From NCBI GenBank assembly GCA_021234155.1, contig JAJEKV010000008.1:12752448-12816447 (forward strand): DNA of 64,000 nucleotides, read 5' to 3'. A program made the translations under genes and the position numbers. Source of the DNA: Isoetes taiwanensis (Eukaryota > Streptophyta > Lycopodiopsida > Isoetales > Isoetaceae). Positions 49,465-62,175 of the stretch are shown here, one piece after another. Below the pieces are notes generated by a model that saw only the letters and a program-made list of their open reading frames with translations, was not told the origin of the DNA and ran no database searches. The stretch's first letter is position 1, and every line of letters starts with the position of its first letter.

Positions 49465-51597
49465 CTGCTTTCAGGTCTGTACAATTTATATGAAGAATAA
49501 TAAGAAATAAGAAACATGAAGAAAGAAATAAAAGTGGACTAGATTCTATCATCTACACATTACAGTAGAGTCATGAAAAGTGGACATGAAACGAATTTGC
49601 ATAATTTCATAACCCAAATACCTTTGTGCAGCCAGTACTGTTCTGGATTCGTGGTCACCGATTCTGCTCTGGAGGTAATCGAAACCAGCAGGTGGAGAGC
49701 CTACCCAAAATCCCTGCGCTGATGCCCCAAGAACCGCTGCTGCAGACCGCCCTTTTAGACCCCATATGATTTGAGTTCGCAGCCAGCTGTGCAGCGTGAT
49801 TTAAGGCACCGTCATCTTTACCGGCCACTAGGTCCATGTGAATACGGCTTGAGTCTTTTTGGGTCAGCATCGCGTCGTCCACGGCGCAAGAGCTGAGGTC
49901 CCAAAATACCTGTGGCTGAGGCAGCACGGATTCAGCTGCTCAAATCAGCACATAGAAAGTTTTGGTTCACATGCAAGACCAAAACTCAGGCCATGTCATT
50001 GATTCTAGGCAGCTGCTGGGAACAGGATTCAGCTGCTGGGCCTTCTCCATGTCAATGGCTGCTGTGATCTGCCCTTCAGCACGGGGCAGCAGGTATTCAG
50101 CCCCCGCAAAAAAAAAAAAAAATCTGCATGTGATCGCCATACATCTGTGTCTGCCGGATTTTGATCCTCCTTTTCCTATTTTTTGGGTGAGCTACCTATC
50201 ACCATGCACCCAAAAGTTCTGGATTAACACTGTGGTGCAGTGCCTTGCAGCATGCAGAACGAAGAGCAGACTCTCTGCTGAATACCGGAATAATTTCTGG
50301 ATTTAGAAATCTGAGCAATATTCTGACCATTTGTTAGAGAAGGTTCTTCTCCGATCTTTCATTGTTATAATAGGGCATAACATCTAACTATCTTGAATCG
50401 ACAAGATGATACGCAAAAAGCACCAGCAGCTAAATATTTGGGACTTTGAACATACTAGAAAAATAGATGTGTAATAATCTTGCACTGTTAGCATGCTGTT
50501 CCATGGCAGAAAGCATCCTACATCCAATATCCAGCATACCATATAGGCCTCAAATCTGCCTTGCAAAACCAACAGAGAAAAAAAACACTCTCAAGATCAG
50601 AACAATGCAAAACTTGATCCTGCGTTCTTTTTTTTCATTCTAGCCTATCTATGACTCTGCATATGCTGAAAATTTTTGCCTGCGTGTGTTCATATTCTTA
50701 ATATTTTCAACAAAAAGCCATGCCTCATTCTAACTTGTTTTCAGAGATCAAGAAAATGCTGCTCTGCTACATTGTGACATGTTTTCAGATTCCACGCCAC
50801 CTCTAACTTGTTTCATAGATTAGTGTAAATACAGAACATAAATCTCTAAATGAAAAGAATTTCAAGTACGTCTCTTCATATGCTCGTAAATTATGCCTGC
50901 AAATATTCTTATGTTAGACATACTATACAGAAGGCGTTTCACATTCCAACTTGTTTTCAGAAATTAATAAAAAGCCTGTTCTGCCAAGATACCATTGTTT
51001 TCAATCATCTATTTAGCATAAAGTCAGAGATCAGTATACTTAACCTGAAGCTCTAGAACCTGGAAAGGTTTTCTAACCGAAATTTTGCTCTAGGGCTGGA
51101 TTTCGTGCTGCAGAATTTCATAAACTGGTTGCAGAATGTTAATTAAGAAATTGGATACTTCTGAGGTGACATAAGATCTCTATTCATATGACCTAGCTTA
51201 CATATTTATCAGAAAGAGTCTATCTTCTTCTTATATATCTGGCATGTTTTGCACGACAGAAAAAGCTTGCAATTCCTAATCCATTCATCAGATTCTCTAG
51301 AAGACATTACTCTGGTATTTCAAAGCTTATTTTCTAGCATTTTGTACTACCTCTCCGGTGTCACGACCACGTTCCCGGCTCATTCAAGGATTTACTGGTT
51401 AATACAGGAAGTCATCTAGTTAATTTGTTTTAGGAAAACCCTTGCAAAACTCATGTCGAAATCCACTGTAAACTCCTCAAACTTGTCTGTGAGATGATCG
51501 AAACATAGAAATCCGCATTCTTCTTTCCTCCACAAATTTCCTTTCTTGCATCACCTCTATGGGCTATGGCGGCGGAATCCTCACGCTGCAACCATGT
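49465..51597. other. intergenic region, possible Harbinger 5' flank
   Basis: No recognised gene. The first part could be the 5' UTR or terminal region of the Harbinger element, but no terminal inverted repeat was established. Several TAACTTGTTTTCAGA-like phrases recur between 50,730 and 50,965. Confidence 0.35.
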
Positions 51598-53705
51598 TCA
51601 GTTAGTCTCCACTACCTCATTTTTTTGCTTCTGCTTCGCATCATTTTCCTTCTGATCCGCCCCACTTACAAAATGCTCCCAAATGAGGCGTTGATCCTGG
51701 ATATCATGCAAACCCCTTAGATTGGCTTCTTGCCAGCCGCCCTTGCGAAACCAGGCCCGTAGACGAAACCAGCCCCCCCAGAAATTTGTGGCAGAAGGCC
51801 TGCCCTTGACCCGAATATGCAGACTCTGTTTTTTTTTCTCAGATGGTGGCTTTGCCAAAGAGCAAGAAAGTGGATGGCCTGCAAAGAGAAACAGGCAATA
51901 AATAGACAAATTATTAAAATTTGGAGGATTTACCTTCCAATTCATACTTTTCCCCTTTCTTTATTGCCTTCAGTGCACTGCTTCGATCAGCAAAATGAAA
52001 CAAAAATCTTTCTTTGTCTGCCCAGGTTTAGAAGCTGGCAAGACAACTTTTGAGATGTCACCATGATGCTCAAATAAACTCTTTAGTTGCTCTTCAGTAG
52101 CGGATTCTGATAAATTACAAACATAAACTGCCTGGACCTGTAAACCAGATTCCAAGTTTTATATAGTCCTTTTCAACGACACTAAACTGTACACACCTGA
52201 GCTAAGGCATTAACATTATCTGTCCCTGCCCATGGTTCTGCCCAACTCACTGTCGGAGTGGTTGCTTGCCAGCCGAAATGATGATCTCAACATTAACCTT
52301 CTAACATGGTCAGCACAAGCATGATTGTAGTATTCAGCAAATGCATATCCCCCATTCCTCAGGGGGAGTAATCCTGCACAGTCACAATCCTCAAAGCCCA
52401 TGTTCCTGCTTCCTCTTTCATGTTCAATAGCATGTTTAGTTACAGAGTGACAAGGAGCAAACCCACATAGTTACAGAGTAAACCCACAGACACTCAAAGC
52501 ATGTAATGAGCAAGACATAATCTATGATGTTATTCAACCTCATCCTAAGCTGCACACAATTTTTATATGGCTTTTTAAGTGGCATATCAACTTATACAAA
52601 GGAATTAGTGCTCATGGTATATATGAAGTAAATGAAGAAGATTGCAGGGTTGTAGAAAAAAATAGCAGCTTGAACACGGACTCTATAGCGTGTTTCAGGC
52701 GATCCACAGAAAATGGAGCTCAAATCTTCTTTGCAATAGCTTAAGTCAATTGTCTCTGAATTGACTTCCATGGCAAGTCTCTAGCCTCAAATGAGAAGTT
52801 TGAGATAGGAATACATTTCCATCAAGCTAATTCATGTGGACCAATAGAAGAACAATTACTCAATTACAAAAAGAGACAAAGGAATGTGATAGGTTCCAAG
52901 ACTCAGCACCTTATATAAAATCTCTTTCCTTTTCCATAAAAGTCTATGATGTTCGAAGGTCGTAAAGGGAACAGTAGGAAGAAGGAACAAGTGGAAAACA
53001 ATATACAAATTTGATGTAAATTTAGAAAAAGATGCACACTTAAACATACGAGCTACAATTCGTGCAATGTGTTTTTTATATTTTGCATAAACTAGTTTCT
53101 GATTATTTTTCACGCTCCACAAATTCACAATTTATGAAAACAGTTTCCTTATGCAAGCACAAAGGTAGACACTTTTCTAGACATACATTTCTATTCCAAG
53201 AAACCAATCAGAGAATCCAACCTAGCTCAAAGAAGTTGAAACACAATCAAGTCTTCATACACTAATTGCATACATCTGCATTTTCCATCCCAACGCATGA
53301 CTTGATTATAAATGCAGCCAATTCAAGAAAATGTTACATAGAATATTCTAATTTCAAACCTAGTCAGAAGCATATTTAACACCAAGTGACTGCCGACAGG
53401 CCATTATTACAAGATAAAAGGATTAACTAATACCTTTAGCAGTTCAACGCTTTCTACACCTGGCCCTTACTCAGCTAGGACCTTTTGGAGCTCAGGATCA
53501 TCCCAAGACTTCGAAATATTACCAATAAAAAGCCGATGTTTTGCTTGTGATTGAGAAAATTGAAGCTTTCTCCCCTACAGAAAAATGTTTAAATAAAGTT
53601 ACTTTATTGTACGTAGAGACAAAGCGGGTAACCAAGTATAGAAAACAACCTTCAATTACTCAGATCCCTAGTGTCTCAATGGCTTTCTGTGCCCTCTCTC
53701 TTAAA
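51598..53705 (-). pseudogene. hnRNP Q/R-like (LIF2-like) three-RRM protein, broken and 5'-truncated
   Basis: Plant LIF2/hnRNP-Q proteins bind RNA in the nucleus through three RRMs. Five minus-strand exons keep intron-exon structure: RERAQKAIETLG (RRM1 end, 53,650-53,705); GRKLQFSQSQAKHRLFIGN...ESVELLK (RRM2 start, 53,434-53,574); GGYAFAEYYNHACADHV...SSFRLASN...TVSWAE (about 52,205-52,385); VQAVYVCNLSESATEEQLKS...FEHHGDISKVVLP (RRM3, about 51,933-52,141); GHPLSCSLAKPPSEKK (from about 51,893). Defects: an in-frame TAA in the GPGVE region (about 53,467), one-base shifts near 52,270 and in the RRM3 RNP1 (about 52,015), and loss of RRM1 upstream of about 53,705, where a PPR fragment begins on the other strand. 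The C-terminus after SEKKK is unlike the family. Confidence 0.88.
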
Positions 53706-53708
53706 TTA

Positions 53709-53789
53709 CAACGTAAGAACGTGGTATCATGGGCTACAATCATTGAAGCATATGCCCAGCATGATGATGGCCTTAAAGCTTTAGAATAG
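53709..53789 (+). pseudogene. PPR repeat fragment
   Basis: RKNVVSWATIIEAYAQHDDG followed by LKALE is a single P- or L-type pentatricopeptide repeat, as in plant organelle RNA-editing factors. It is cut off by the AGAAT repeat of the neighbouring LINE and joins the truncated hnRNP-like pseudogene on the left. Confidence 0.75.
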
Positions 53790-54893
53790 AATAGAATAGA
53801 ATAGAATAGAATAGAATAGATTTTTTATCGTCCACGGAGACCAATTGGCCTATGGGACCCAAACAAAAAGAGAGCAGCAAGCGTATTACTGTCATGATTA
53901 AAAAACCCTCGCCCCGAAGGGTTTTCGAGGGAAAAAACTTAGCGTAGAATAAGTATGTTGATATTTTGTACAATTGTATAGGACAATTCAATACTATCTC
54001 GGAGGACACTGGCGGTCCGTGCATCCATAAACCCACGGAGGTATGACCCCAACAAGCCCACTTGGGCCTTGGTATTCAATATACAGGTTGGCTAGGCACT
54101 AGTAAGCGAACATACGCTTTTCGGATATGGGCAAACAGAGGGGGCGGATCTAGAGGGCATGACATTCATCTTCAATGGCAGCCTGGTGGCAACACCATGA
54201 AGCCTCTCCTCCGTGCTTCCAGGAGTCCAGCATACGTCTCAATGCGGAGCGGTGTGCACCACGTGCGAATGGAAGCTATAAGTCTGCGCTTCTTCATGGG
54301 CAAATGGGTGTACAAATCTTGGTGTGGGCCTCGTGAGAGCCTAGGATTGACTTTAGCTGATAGTGTGTCGGGACTTGCGCGTCTTGTGAGCATCGCATCC
54401 CTAGAGCTTGCGAGGGAAAGTAGCATCTAGATATGACTTGATTGCATTGTGATTCTTCTTTTGTAAAATTACATGTACGCATCGTTTGCTCTGTGTACAT
54501 CCCAACATGAGAACCTCGAGCTTGCTTGTCCTTCTAGTAGACTTTGAGGCGTTAAGGGACCCATTGCTACGACCAAAGCAAGGTTGGGCAAATGTGTATC
54601 ACCCATAGCGACCACCTTCTTGAAGTAAATAATATGGCATTCCAATGCAGCCCGTTGAAGGGGTAGAAAACCTATCTCCTGGAGTAGGATCTGGTATGGA
54701 ACTATGGACTTTACCCCAAGGGCTCGTGCCAAGAAGGCTTTCTGCACCTGCTCGAGATCATTCCAGGTGGTGAGGGATATCCTTTGGACCCACACTTCTT
54801 CCCTATACAGGAGGACCGGCTCGACCAAGGCCCTAAACAAGTGTGACTGCCAGGCATACAACTCTGCCTTCTGGTTGTTGTTCTACATGACAT
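53784..54893 (-). mobile_element. 5'-truncated LINE, RT C-terminus and (ATTCT)n tail
   Basis: Minus-strand translation gives FRALVEPVLLY, SLTTWNDLEQVQKAFLARAL and VPYQILLQEIGFLPLQRAAL (54,520-54,860), typical of the region after the RT fingers/thumb in plant LINEs. An eroded zinc-binding segment (LIASIRTWCTPLRIETYAGL, about 54,220-54,290) follows. The 3' UTR ends GGTCTCCGTGGACGATAAAA and then ATTCT units (53,784-53,820). The same 3' end occurs at 19,146-19,405, so both belong to one family. Confidence 0.85.
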
Positions 54894-55069
54894 ATAGTGC
54901 TTTCCAACCTGCCGTGATAGAATATTTTCCGAGAATACAACTATTAGAAGGTGACAATTAGAAAATTAAAACTACATAGAAAAATTCGATGTCTATGCAT
55001 GTCATTATCTAATTTTTACAATTTGCAATATGTTTTTTCAATAGGAACTTTATTTGATTTGCATGTTAT

Positions 55070-55440
55070 AACTTTAGACTAGGGTCTACGTTTTTAGTTG
55101 CTTTCAAAAACGGCTTGGCGGCACCTAGCAGCTTGGCTTGGCCGGAATGGCCCAAGAAAGCCAAAATGCAAAAATGGAAAAGGTTTAGGGTTTCCCCTTT
55201 CGTTCCTGTTACATGACCTTTTAGGTTTAGATTAGAAGGGACCAATGGAGCTTTGCCATTTGGCAAAGGGGTCTAATTGCATATGTTTAATATACATATG
55301 CAACATACGAGGTTGCCCCTTAGGCGCAACTTTTTACAGCTCTCAAGTACTTGTCATGGTGACATGCGGCGTGGCGCGGCAATATAATATACGATTGGAT
55401 TGTATATTGGGACGTCACATCCATCGCCTTACATATTATT
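55070..55440. repeat. possible solo-LTR remnant
   Basis: Its layout recalls the chromovirus LTR: a purine-rich stretch, GGTTTAGGGTTTCC, a near-palindrome (TTGCATATG...CATATGCAA), then GGTTGCCCCTTAGG and a GC-rich end. Similarity is by layout and short words only, so this is tentative. Confidence 0.25.
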
Positions 55441-55459
55441 GTAGAGACCTAGAGTGATG

Positions 55460-58140
55460 TGTTTTCTTATATGGTTCTTTTGCTATATTAGTTGTTACAA
55501 TTGCATGTTGGTGGTACTGCATTTGACAATCTAATGTACTGGCTGTTTGCCTCGTTTGGATAAACTATACGACATTTAGTCCTCATTATTTTTTTGGTAC
55601 ATATGCTGCTCCTTGCAATACGAGCAGGATCTCAAAATATTTAAGCTATCTCCTCTAGCCTTCTACTTTCTGCTCTAGACAACCAAACATTTCAATGTCA
55701 GTTCATTTTATGTACAATATACTTGAATAGCAACTCCTTGATTCTAGGATCATTTCCTGTTTGATTTCTTGTCTGAGCTCTTGTTAAACCTTTTGTAAAG
55801 TGCTTCAGCTCAAGGTTTTATTGACAGCTAAGATGAAATTAAGTTTGTCTATCTATGCTGCATTTAACCGACTCTTCCCCGGCTTTAGACTTATAAGATT
55901 GTGCTGCCACTTTAGTGTTTGCTAGATTAGTACAAAATGCATGTGTATGCTGCTTCTTCATGTCTCCATTCTTGTTTTGAAACATGCACAAACTATACTC
56001 TTGGAATTTCTACAAAGTTTAGGCAATTGTCAAGGGTTCAAGCAGTGCAACTACAACTTCTGCATCTGAGTCTGATTGAAATACCTTTGGCTTGCATGTG
56101 CTGCAAACTTGCTTTGAAATACTTATTGTTGTTCGGGTCTTGAGGATGCAGCTACACTATTGTATTAAGTAGGTACCTGATCCCCTAGTTATGTATATGA
56201 TTTTAAAGCCATGTTTTATTGTTGGTAGAATATCACGTGGTTGTGTTGACGCTTCTCCGGATGTTCTTGCTAAGCATGTACAAACTTTCACTCTTGAGAT
56301 ATCTTCTAATTTTACGCGACTATTACCAAAAGTTGCAAGCAATGCAACTATTCTAGCCATTGTAGTAATCTTATTCCTTCTACAGATTTGCAAGGTTGGC
56401 ACAAATTTTAAGAATATCAAATGTAGTAGATTTGTGTGATAGAAAACTCTAGTGGAACACATCACCCTTGTATTGTGTTAAAACATCCTACAGGCATTGT
56501 TCATATTTCCACATCATATTGTTCAGACTTCCACATTGTAGATATGTTTGTGTGCTACTCTCCAAAACCTTAAACTACATCTGTCTTTATACATATTTTT
56601 TTACAAAGGTGTTCAAGTATTGGTACCTTGGACCTTCCTTATTTGCTATGAGTAAAATATGTATAGCTTCAAACCTCTATGGTATTGGGCCCATCTATTA
56701 TCATACCAAATTGCATATGTTTGTTGCCCGATTTCTTGCTTCAAATTACATGAAGGCACGCACAAATTTCCTTTGTTGGGATATCTGCAATTTTATTGCC
56801 ACTCCCAAGGATCGCAAGCGGTGCAACTTATGTTTGATTGTATATCATTGTTGCAACAATTGAATAGCCTGTTTGAAATAGTTATCGTGCAATATTGTAA
56901 TTGTATTTGATTATCAAATAATCCTCAGACATAGCATTTATTGTCCATCTCCCATTATGGATATGGCTATTTCTTCCCTTTGAAAGGATGCCAAACTATA
57001 GGATATACACTAATTAGTCAAATTATGTCAAATTGTTGCTGTTGAACACCCTTCAGCTGCATAATCAAATGCCTAATTTTTAATATGCTATTGCTTATAC
57101 ATAACCATGAATGTAAACGAGAGTGATTTGGGCATTTTCTAAATCCTTAACCATATCAGACAATAAAGGTATATGTCCGACAGTGGTATAGATCTGCTGA
57201 TCATCTACGAGATTTGCAGTTTCGGCACAAATTCCATGAATTTCAAACAAAGTGAACTTTTTGTATGTATGTTTTCCCTCATGTCATTATACAGCCTTTT
57301 AGCAGTTTGATGATGCCCTTCACAAACACATGCTTCCATCAGGAACTTCTAGGTGAACACATCTCTCTTGTATTCTGTTATACATCCATGCAGCGTTGTT
57401 CGGACTTCCACATAAGTTGTACATCTTGGTAAGAGCATTTCTTTTTGGTAAGAACATTTTTTATTCAAACATCAAATTCGAATCCAAGGTAAAGAATGTG
57501 AACTTGGACCATTTCTCTTTTCAAAAGGGTTTGTTGGATAGGTACATCATGCAATATGGTTAAAGAGGCTACATAGATTGGAAGCATCCCTTGGCATTCT
57601 AACTTGCTACATTCCAGTCAGGCATTTTGTCAAAAATCTCCCCTGATTTTAAGCCATTGATAGTCATCTAGAGCAGCTACAAGAACATTTGACCGCAACC
57701 ATTTCTTGATGGTCTTATAATTTAATTCTGAGTCGTAGTAGAGTGATCTGGATATTTATACGACTCTTTTGCTATATTAGCTCTTAACATGTGCATGTTG
57801 CTGGTACTGCATTCGTTTGTTCGCCTCGTTTGAATAATCTACATGTTTTTAGTCCTAATTGTTTTTTGTATATATGGTGCAATCATTTTGGACCTTGACA
57901 TATGAGCAATTTTTCAAACCTTTAAGCTATTTCCTCTAGCCTTTTTACTTTCTGCTCTAGATAGCTCACTACTTCAGTGCCAGTGTGTATAATAAACAAT
58001 ATATACTCCAGATCATTTCTTGCCTGGCTTCCTGTCTGATGCTTTCCAAAGTGCATCAGCTCAAGGTTTTATTGGAGGTGAAACTTATAAAGTCATCTAT
58101 GCTATGAGATTTATAAGGTTTTATTGCCCTTTTACTTGTT
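55460..58140. repeat. diverged direct duplications
   Basis: Block 55,480-55,930 recurs at 57,760-58,140, sharing TTTTGCTATATTAG, CTTTCTGCTCTAGA and CAGCTCAAGGTTTTATTG in the same order. A second block at about 56,456-56,545 recurs at about 57,356-57,430 (CTTGTATT...GTTA, CGGACTTCCACAT). No protein is recognised between or within them. Confidence 0.75.
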
Positions 58141-58527
58141 TACTATCTCTATCAAAAATACCTACTCCCCCAACTCATTCAAAAAAATAGGATTTCGTTA
58201 TATTCATATTCATCCACCTTCCACCTTTGCTAGGACACAATGATAAAAGACTGAACATTTGTCTATCCAATCGTAGGGTGGTTCTGCAACTACTCCCTAA
58301 AATGATTATGCGTTATTTGTATCCCAATTGCTGCTATGATAGAATATTTTTTTGCATAAATATGTGTAGGTACAATTATTGATGCATGTCTGATGGTATG
58401 TAGAATTTAGAGTGCCGAGGTCTCCATGATGTGGTTTTAACTAGGTGCAGGTTCAATTGCTTTAGATTAGATTCAAAATGCAGAAGAGGTAACATAACAA
58501 TCCACAATCTATAAGGTTTTTTTTACT

Positions 58528-58715
58528 ATGTGTATATTTTGTTTCTTTTTCCAACATAACAATGTCTTAATAGATGGGCATCAATTAGACTATAAAAGTC
58601 ACATAATGAACTCAAGAAATCCTAAAGTATTGGCTCCAAAAATATCACCTACTGCAGAAAAATATCACCCATTGTTTGAAGATTGCTTTCGATTCTATGC
58701 ATCAGGGAAATGTAA
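58528..58715 (+). CDS. possible isolated exon, unidentified
   Basis: The frame NPKVLAPKISPTAEKYHPLF followed by EDCFRFYASGKC (58,617-58,712) has protein-like composition, preceded by a T-rich tract that could be an acceptor region. No family is recognised and no neighbouring exon was found. Confidence 0.25.
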
Positions 58716-59165
58716 CGTTTCTAATCGACATGCCCGTAACCAACTGGGCAAAACCGTCTAGACGTTTATAAGTAGTCGCTTCTACCCCTGGGGAGCGCCT
58801 CACATTCAAGGATCAAATACTTGAGGGTCTACCATGGGCATTCATGGTCTCTCCCACTAGAACTATGCTCGTCCTCGAGCATCCAAGTTATACCATGTTA
58901 TGTTTATATCATACTATGTCACAATGATAACCAAGTCTTTGCAAATTACCCATGCATATAGGCACCCATGGAGACTTGAACTCGAGACCTGCTTTGATAC
59001 CAAGCATAGCGTTCCCTAACCGACATGCCTTTAACCAACTAGGTAAAACCATCTAGATGTTTATGAATAGTCGCTTCTACCCATTTATGCCAGTGTCTCG
59101 GGAACGCCCCATAGGCACATTCAAGGATTGAATACTCGAGCGGTCTACCATAGGCCCGTTACAGG
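58715..59165 (-). mobile_element. tRNA-derived SINE sequence in two related heads
   Basis: On the minus strand at about 58,965-59,050 an A-box-like CCTAGTTGGTTAAAGGCATG and, 45 bases later, a B-box-like GAGTTCAAGTCTCC have the spacing of a pol III promoter. A second head (58,715-58,830) repeats the same A-box region and the upstream 90 bp but lacks the B box. No poly(A) or target duplication was established. Confidence 0.6.
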
Positions 59166-60307
59166 AAACTGATTGAATGATTTCACGCTATTGCTCTGTT
59201 AAAATTTCTACTAGAGTTTGAATCTTTGCACAAAAAAAAAAAAAATAGTTCAAAGGTAAAATTTGCAGACCAAATATTGGAAACCCTTGCTGGTTTACAT
59301 CTTCATTTTTCCCTTTGCATATGTATCTGCCATAGCCAAGCTTACGCTTTATTGCAGGGTTTGATTTTGAGATATTATTTGGCCCTCAAATCGTCAGCGG
59401 CTTATTCTTAGCCATGGCCATTTTGCCAGAGGAATCCCTGTGAAGCCATTGCCAAAACCTGAGAATTCCTGAAGACAAGAAGCTCGGTTGACAATTTTGA
59501 ACCATACGTCTTAATTGCCGCAGACCATGTTCTTTGTCAGAAATGTTCTAATTCGGTGGTCTTGAGCTATTCCGACTCTCACTCCTCTGCTAGAAGGATC
59601 TGGCACAGATTCAAGCGTCCACTTTGCATAAATTGCAAGGCGATTTGCCTCTGCAATGATTTAGGCAGTTTGTTTGTATATCAAACTGTGCTCTCCTTTT
59701 GTTACACTATGCTCTATTTTGCTCTGCATGGTAAATCATCAAACACAAATAGCGCCCTACGGGCCTTTGGGTCAGGCTTTAAGATCTATTACGCAACCCA
59801 GAATGTTTATTGGGTACCCTGATTCTGGGTGACGGGTTTAACCAGTCGCCTTAAAATTTTTACTTGATAATTAAAGTGTTTGAAATTCTTTTGCACAGTT
59901 TTTAATAAAGGTCATAACAGTCTTTGAGTACATTTTTTTTCAACATACATATTCATGAAAGAGGCACACATGTTTTTTAAGCATACATATTTTTCACACA
60001 AAGAGAATCTTCACTCAAAGCTTTTAGCACAATTACTAGAAGTTTTCAAAGTTCGGATTTCATTACTCAAAGTTCAGCTTTCAGCTTTTAAAGTTTTCAA
60101 AGTTCGGCACAATTAGTCAAAGCTTTCAGCACAATTACTAGAAGTTTTCTCCAGTATAACACTCAAGGTTCCAATACCAAAAACAGTGAAGAAAAAAAAA
60201 ATTGCGCAGTGAAAGTAAAAAGCACACTGAAGTTTTTCAATGAGTTAAAGTTCAGCGGATTCAACACCACTTTCCAAATTCTAGAACCATAGGATGCATC
60301 ACCTCCT
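59166..60307. other. AT-rich region, no gene recognised
   Basis: Short frames without motifs. Simple CAAAGTTC/AAGTTTTC variants recur at 60,015-60,150. Confidence 0.35.
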
Positions 60308-60655
60308 CACTACAAGGGATCGTCGACCTTGAACGACGTCTGCACATTGATAAACGACGCCTTAACATCTATGAGCAGCGATAACGCCGTTAAACGATGT
60401 TAACGCCGTTGAACGACGCGGAATCTGTCGACGGCGTGTCCGGTCGGCCGTGGCGGGCTCTGGTGTTGTTGCCAAAGGTGGCGACTGCGTGTCATGACTG
60501 CGCCGGCGAATCATCGTTCAACGACGCAGGCCACGCTGACGTGTCATGTCGGAAACTGCGGCTGGCTTCGCTTCCACGACGGGCGCTGCGTGTCATGACC
60601 GTCGTGAGACGTCGAACGACGCCGCATTTAGTCGGCGTGTCGCGTCGGGTTTGAT
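60308..60655. mobile_element. CACTA-like transposon end with GC-rich subterminal repeats
   Basis: CACTACAAGGGATCG at 60,308 matches the CACTACAAG terminus of plant En/Spm elements. The next 340 bp form an isolated CG-rich island in AT-rich DNA, with ACGACG at least six times in both ordinary and inverted contexts, and CGTGTCATG three times, like subterminal transposase-binding repeats. No matching CTTGTAGTG end was found, so this is a fragment or a small derivative. Confidence 0.5.
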
Positions 60656-61223
60656 GAAACAAATGAAGTTGCCTTAGTCACAATAACAATCTAGATAATG
60701 ATTTCAATATATCTCCTTCAAAACCAATTAAACTTTGCTTAAACAATTATGTAACTAGAACCATAAGCCAAATATTTGAATGTTACTGTTCATAAGGGTA
60801 TTGACCCACTTACTGTAGTTTAGTTGACTCAAAACCTTCAGGGCCCAACACGAACTTAGATCCAACTTTGAATGATGTTACAAGACTGAATTTGTGCCGA
60901 ATTTCACCGTGCCATTATATTCAAGGTCCGAGTATTATATCTGAGAGCAATCCCTGGCTTCGATCAGCGGTTAACCGTTAGGATAGGCCAAATGAAATGA
61001 GTTGGCCTTATTTAAATGGTTTTGGCTCCATTTCAGTAGCCACGACCTTCTCATCAACTTTAGAAATATTTTAATATACAATAATGGTTGGATAACCATT
61101 GAATAATTTACTCACATGTAGACCTAGGTTTGTGAATCATAACCACCTAGGTTAATAAAACTGTGAGTGCATGCATACCTTTATATGCTCCAATATATGA
61201 TGAACAACTTGTCAATTCCAACA
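60656..61223 (-). repeat. 3' LTR region of a Copia element
   Basis: On the minus strand a purine tract GATGAAGGAGGAG (61,224-61,236) is followed by TGTTGGAATTGACAAG, the usual start of a plant Copia LTR. The far end of the LTR was not located. Confidence 0.65.
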
Positions 61224-61266
61224 CTCCTCCTTCATCATATATTCTCGTGATTTTCCTGATCATTGC

Positions 61267-61653
61267 TTAATGTAAAGTTTCAGCAAACTGAACTGTCTTC
61301 TTAACTGAATATGCAGTGCATGTATTTCCTGTAACATTCATAGACTCTCTGAACTTGATAAACTTATTTTCAACAAGAGCCTTAGTGAATATATCTGCTG
61401 TTTGATTTGCTGTATTGATATAAGTCATTTGAATATTCCCTTTTGCAGCTAAATTTCTTATGAAATGAATGTTTAACTCAATATGTTTGGTCCTCTCATG
61501 ATCAACTGGATTTTTGACAATAGCCATGCAGCTTTGGCTGTCAGTACAAATCTGAGTGGGATTTTCTTGCAAACAGTCTAACTCATTAAGTAGCCTTCTT
61601 GACCAAGCAATTTCCTTAGCAACTAATGATGCGTGTTGACACCGACCACCCAA
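61267..61653 (-). pseudogene. Ty1/Copia RNase H C-terminus
   Basis: ASLVAKEIAWSRRLLNEL, CTDSQSCMAIVKNPVDHERT, KHIELNIHFIRNLAAKG and TADIFTKAL are diagnostic of the Copia RNase H end of pol, on an intact frame. Sequence upstream of ASLVAKE is absent; at about 61,640 a LINE begins. The LTR follows at 61,223, so this is the 3' part of an element on the minus strand. Confidence 0.93.
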
Positions 61654-62047
61654 TCAGCATTGATTGTTGCCAAGTCGGCTTTTGACAATCACCCAATCAG
61701 CTTTGGTTCCTTGTTAGATGGACATCTTTACCTCATACATTGACACCTTACCACAGAATGTGATACACAATGGAGTAGCAGACTCTGAGAATTTGATAAG
61801 CACGAGGCAACAACTATAGAAGTGCAAGAAATACCGGATGAAACCTTTCTCCCGTTGTTAAAGGAGTGTTTAGGTGGTGGATGGAGTTTGCAGCGGATCA
61901 GGGCCTTTCTTAAGGTAGTAAATGAGGTGGTAGATGTTCCATGCACCAAGATCGGGGCAATTAGTTGTTGAAGAGGAGACCTTTTCCGGGTGGTGAAAAA
62001 AAAAAAAGGAGAAGCAACAACAAAAAGAAGTGTCTTGTGCCCGAGTA

Positions 62048-62169
<122 letters not shown>

Positions 62170-62175
62170 AAGGCG

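Noticed and set aside
60308..60655. CpG-island promoter of a gene
   Set aside because: No gene follows on either strand; the CACTACAAG edge and repeated ACGACG words fit a transposon end better.
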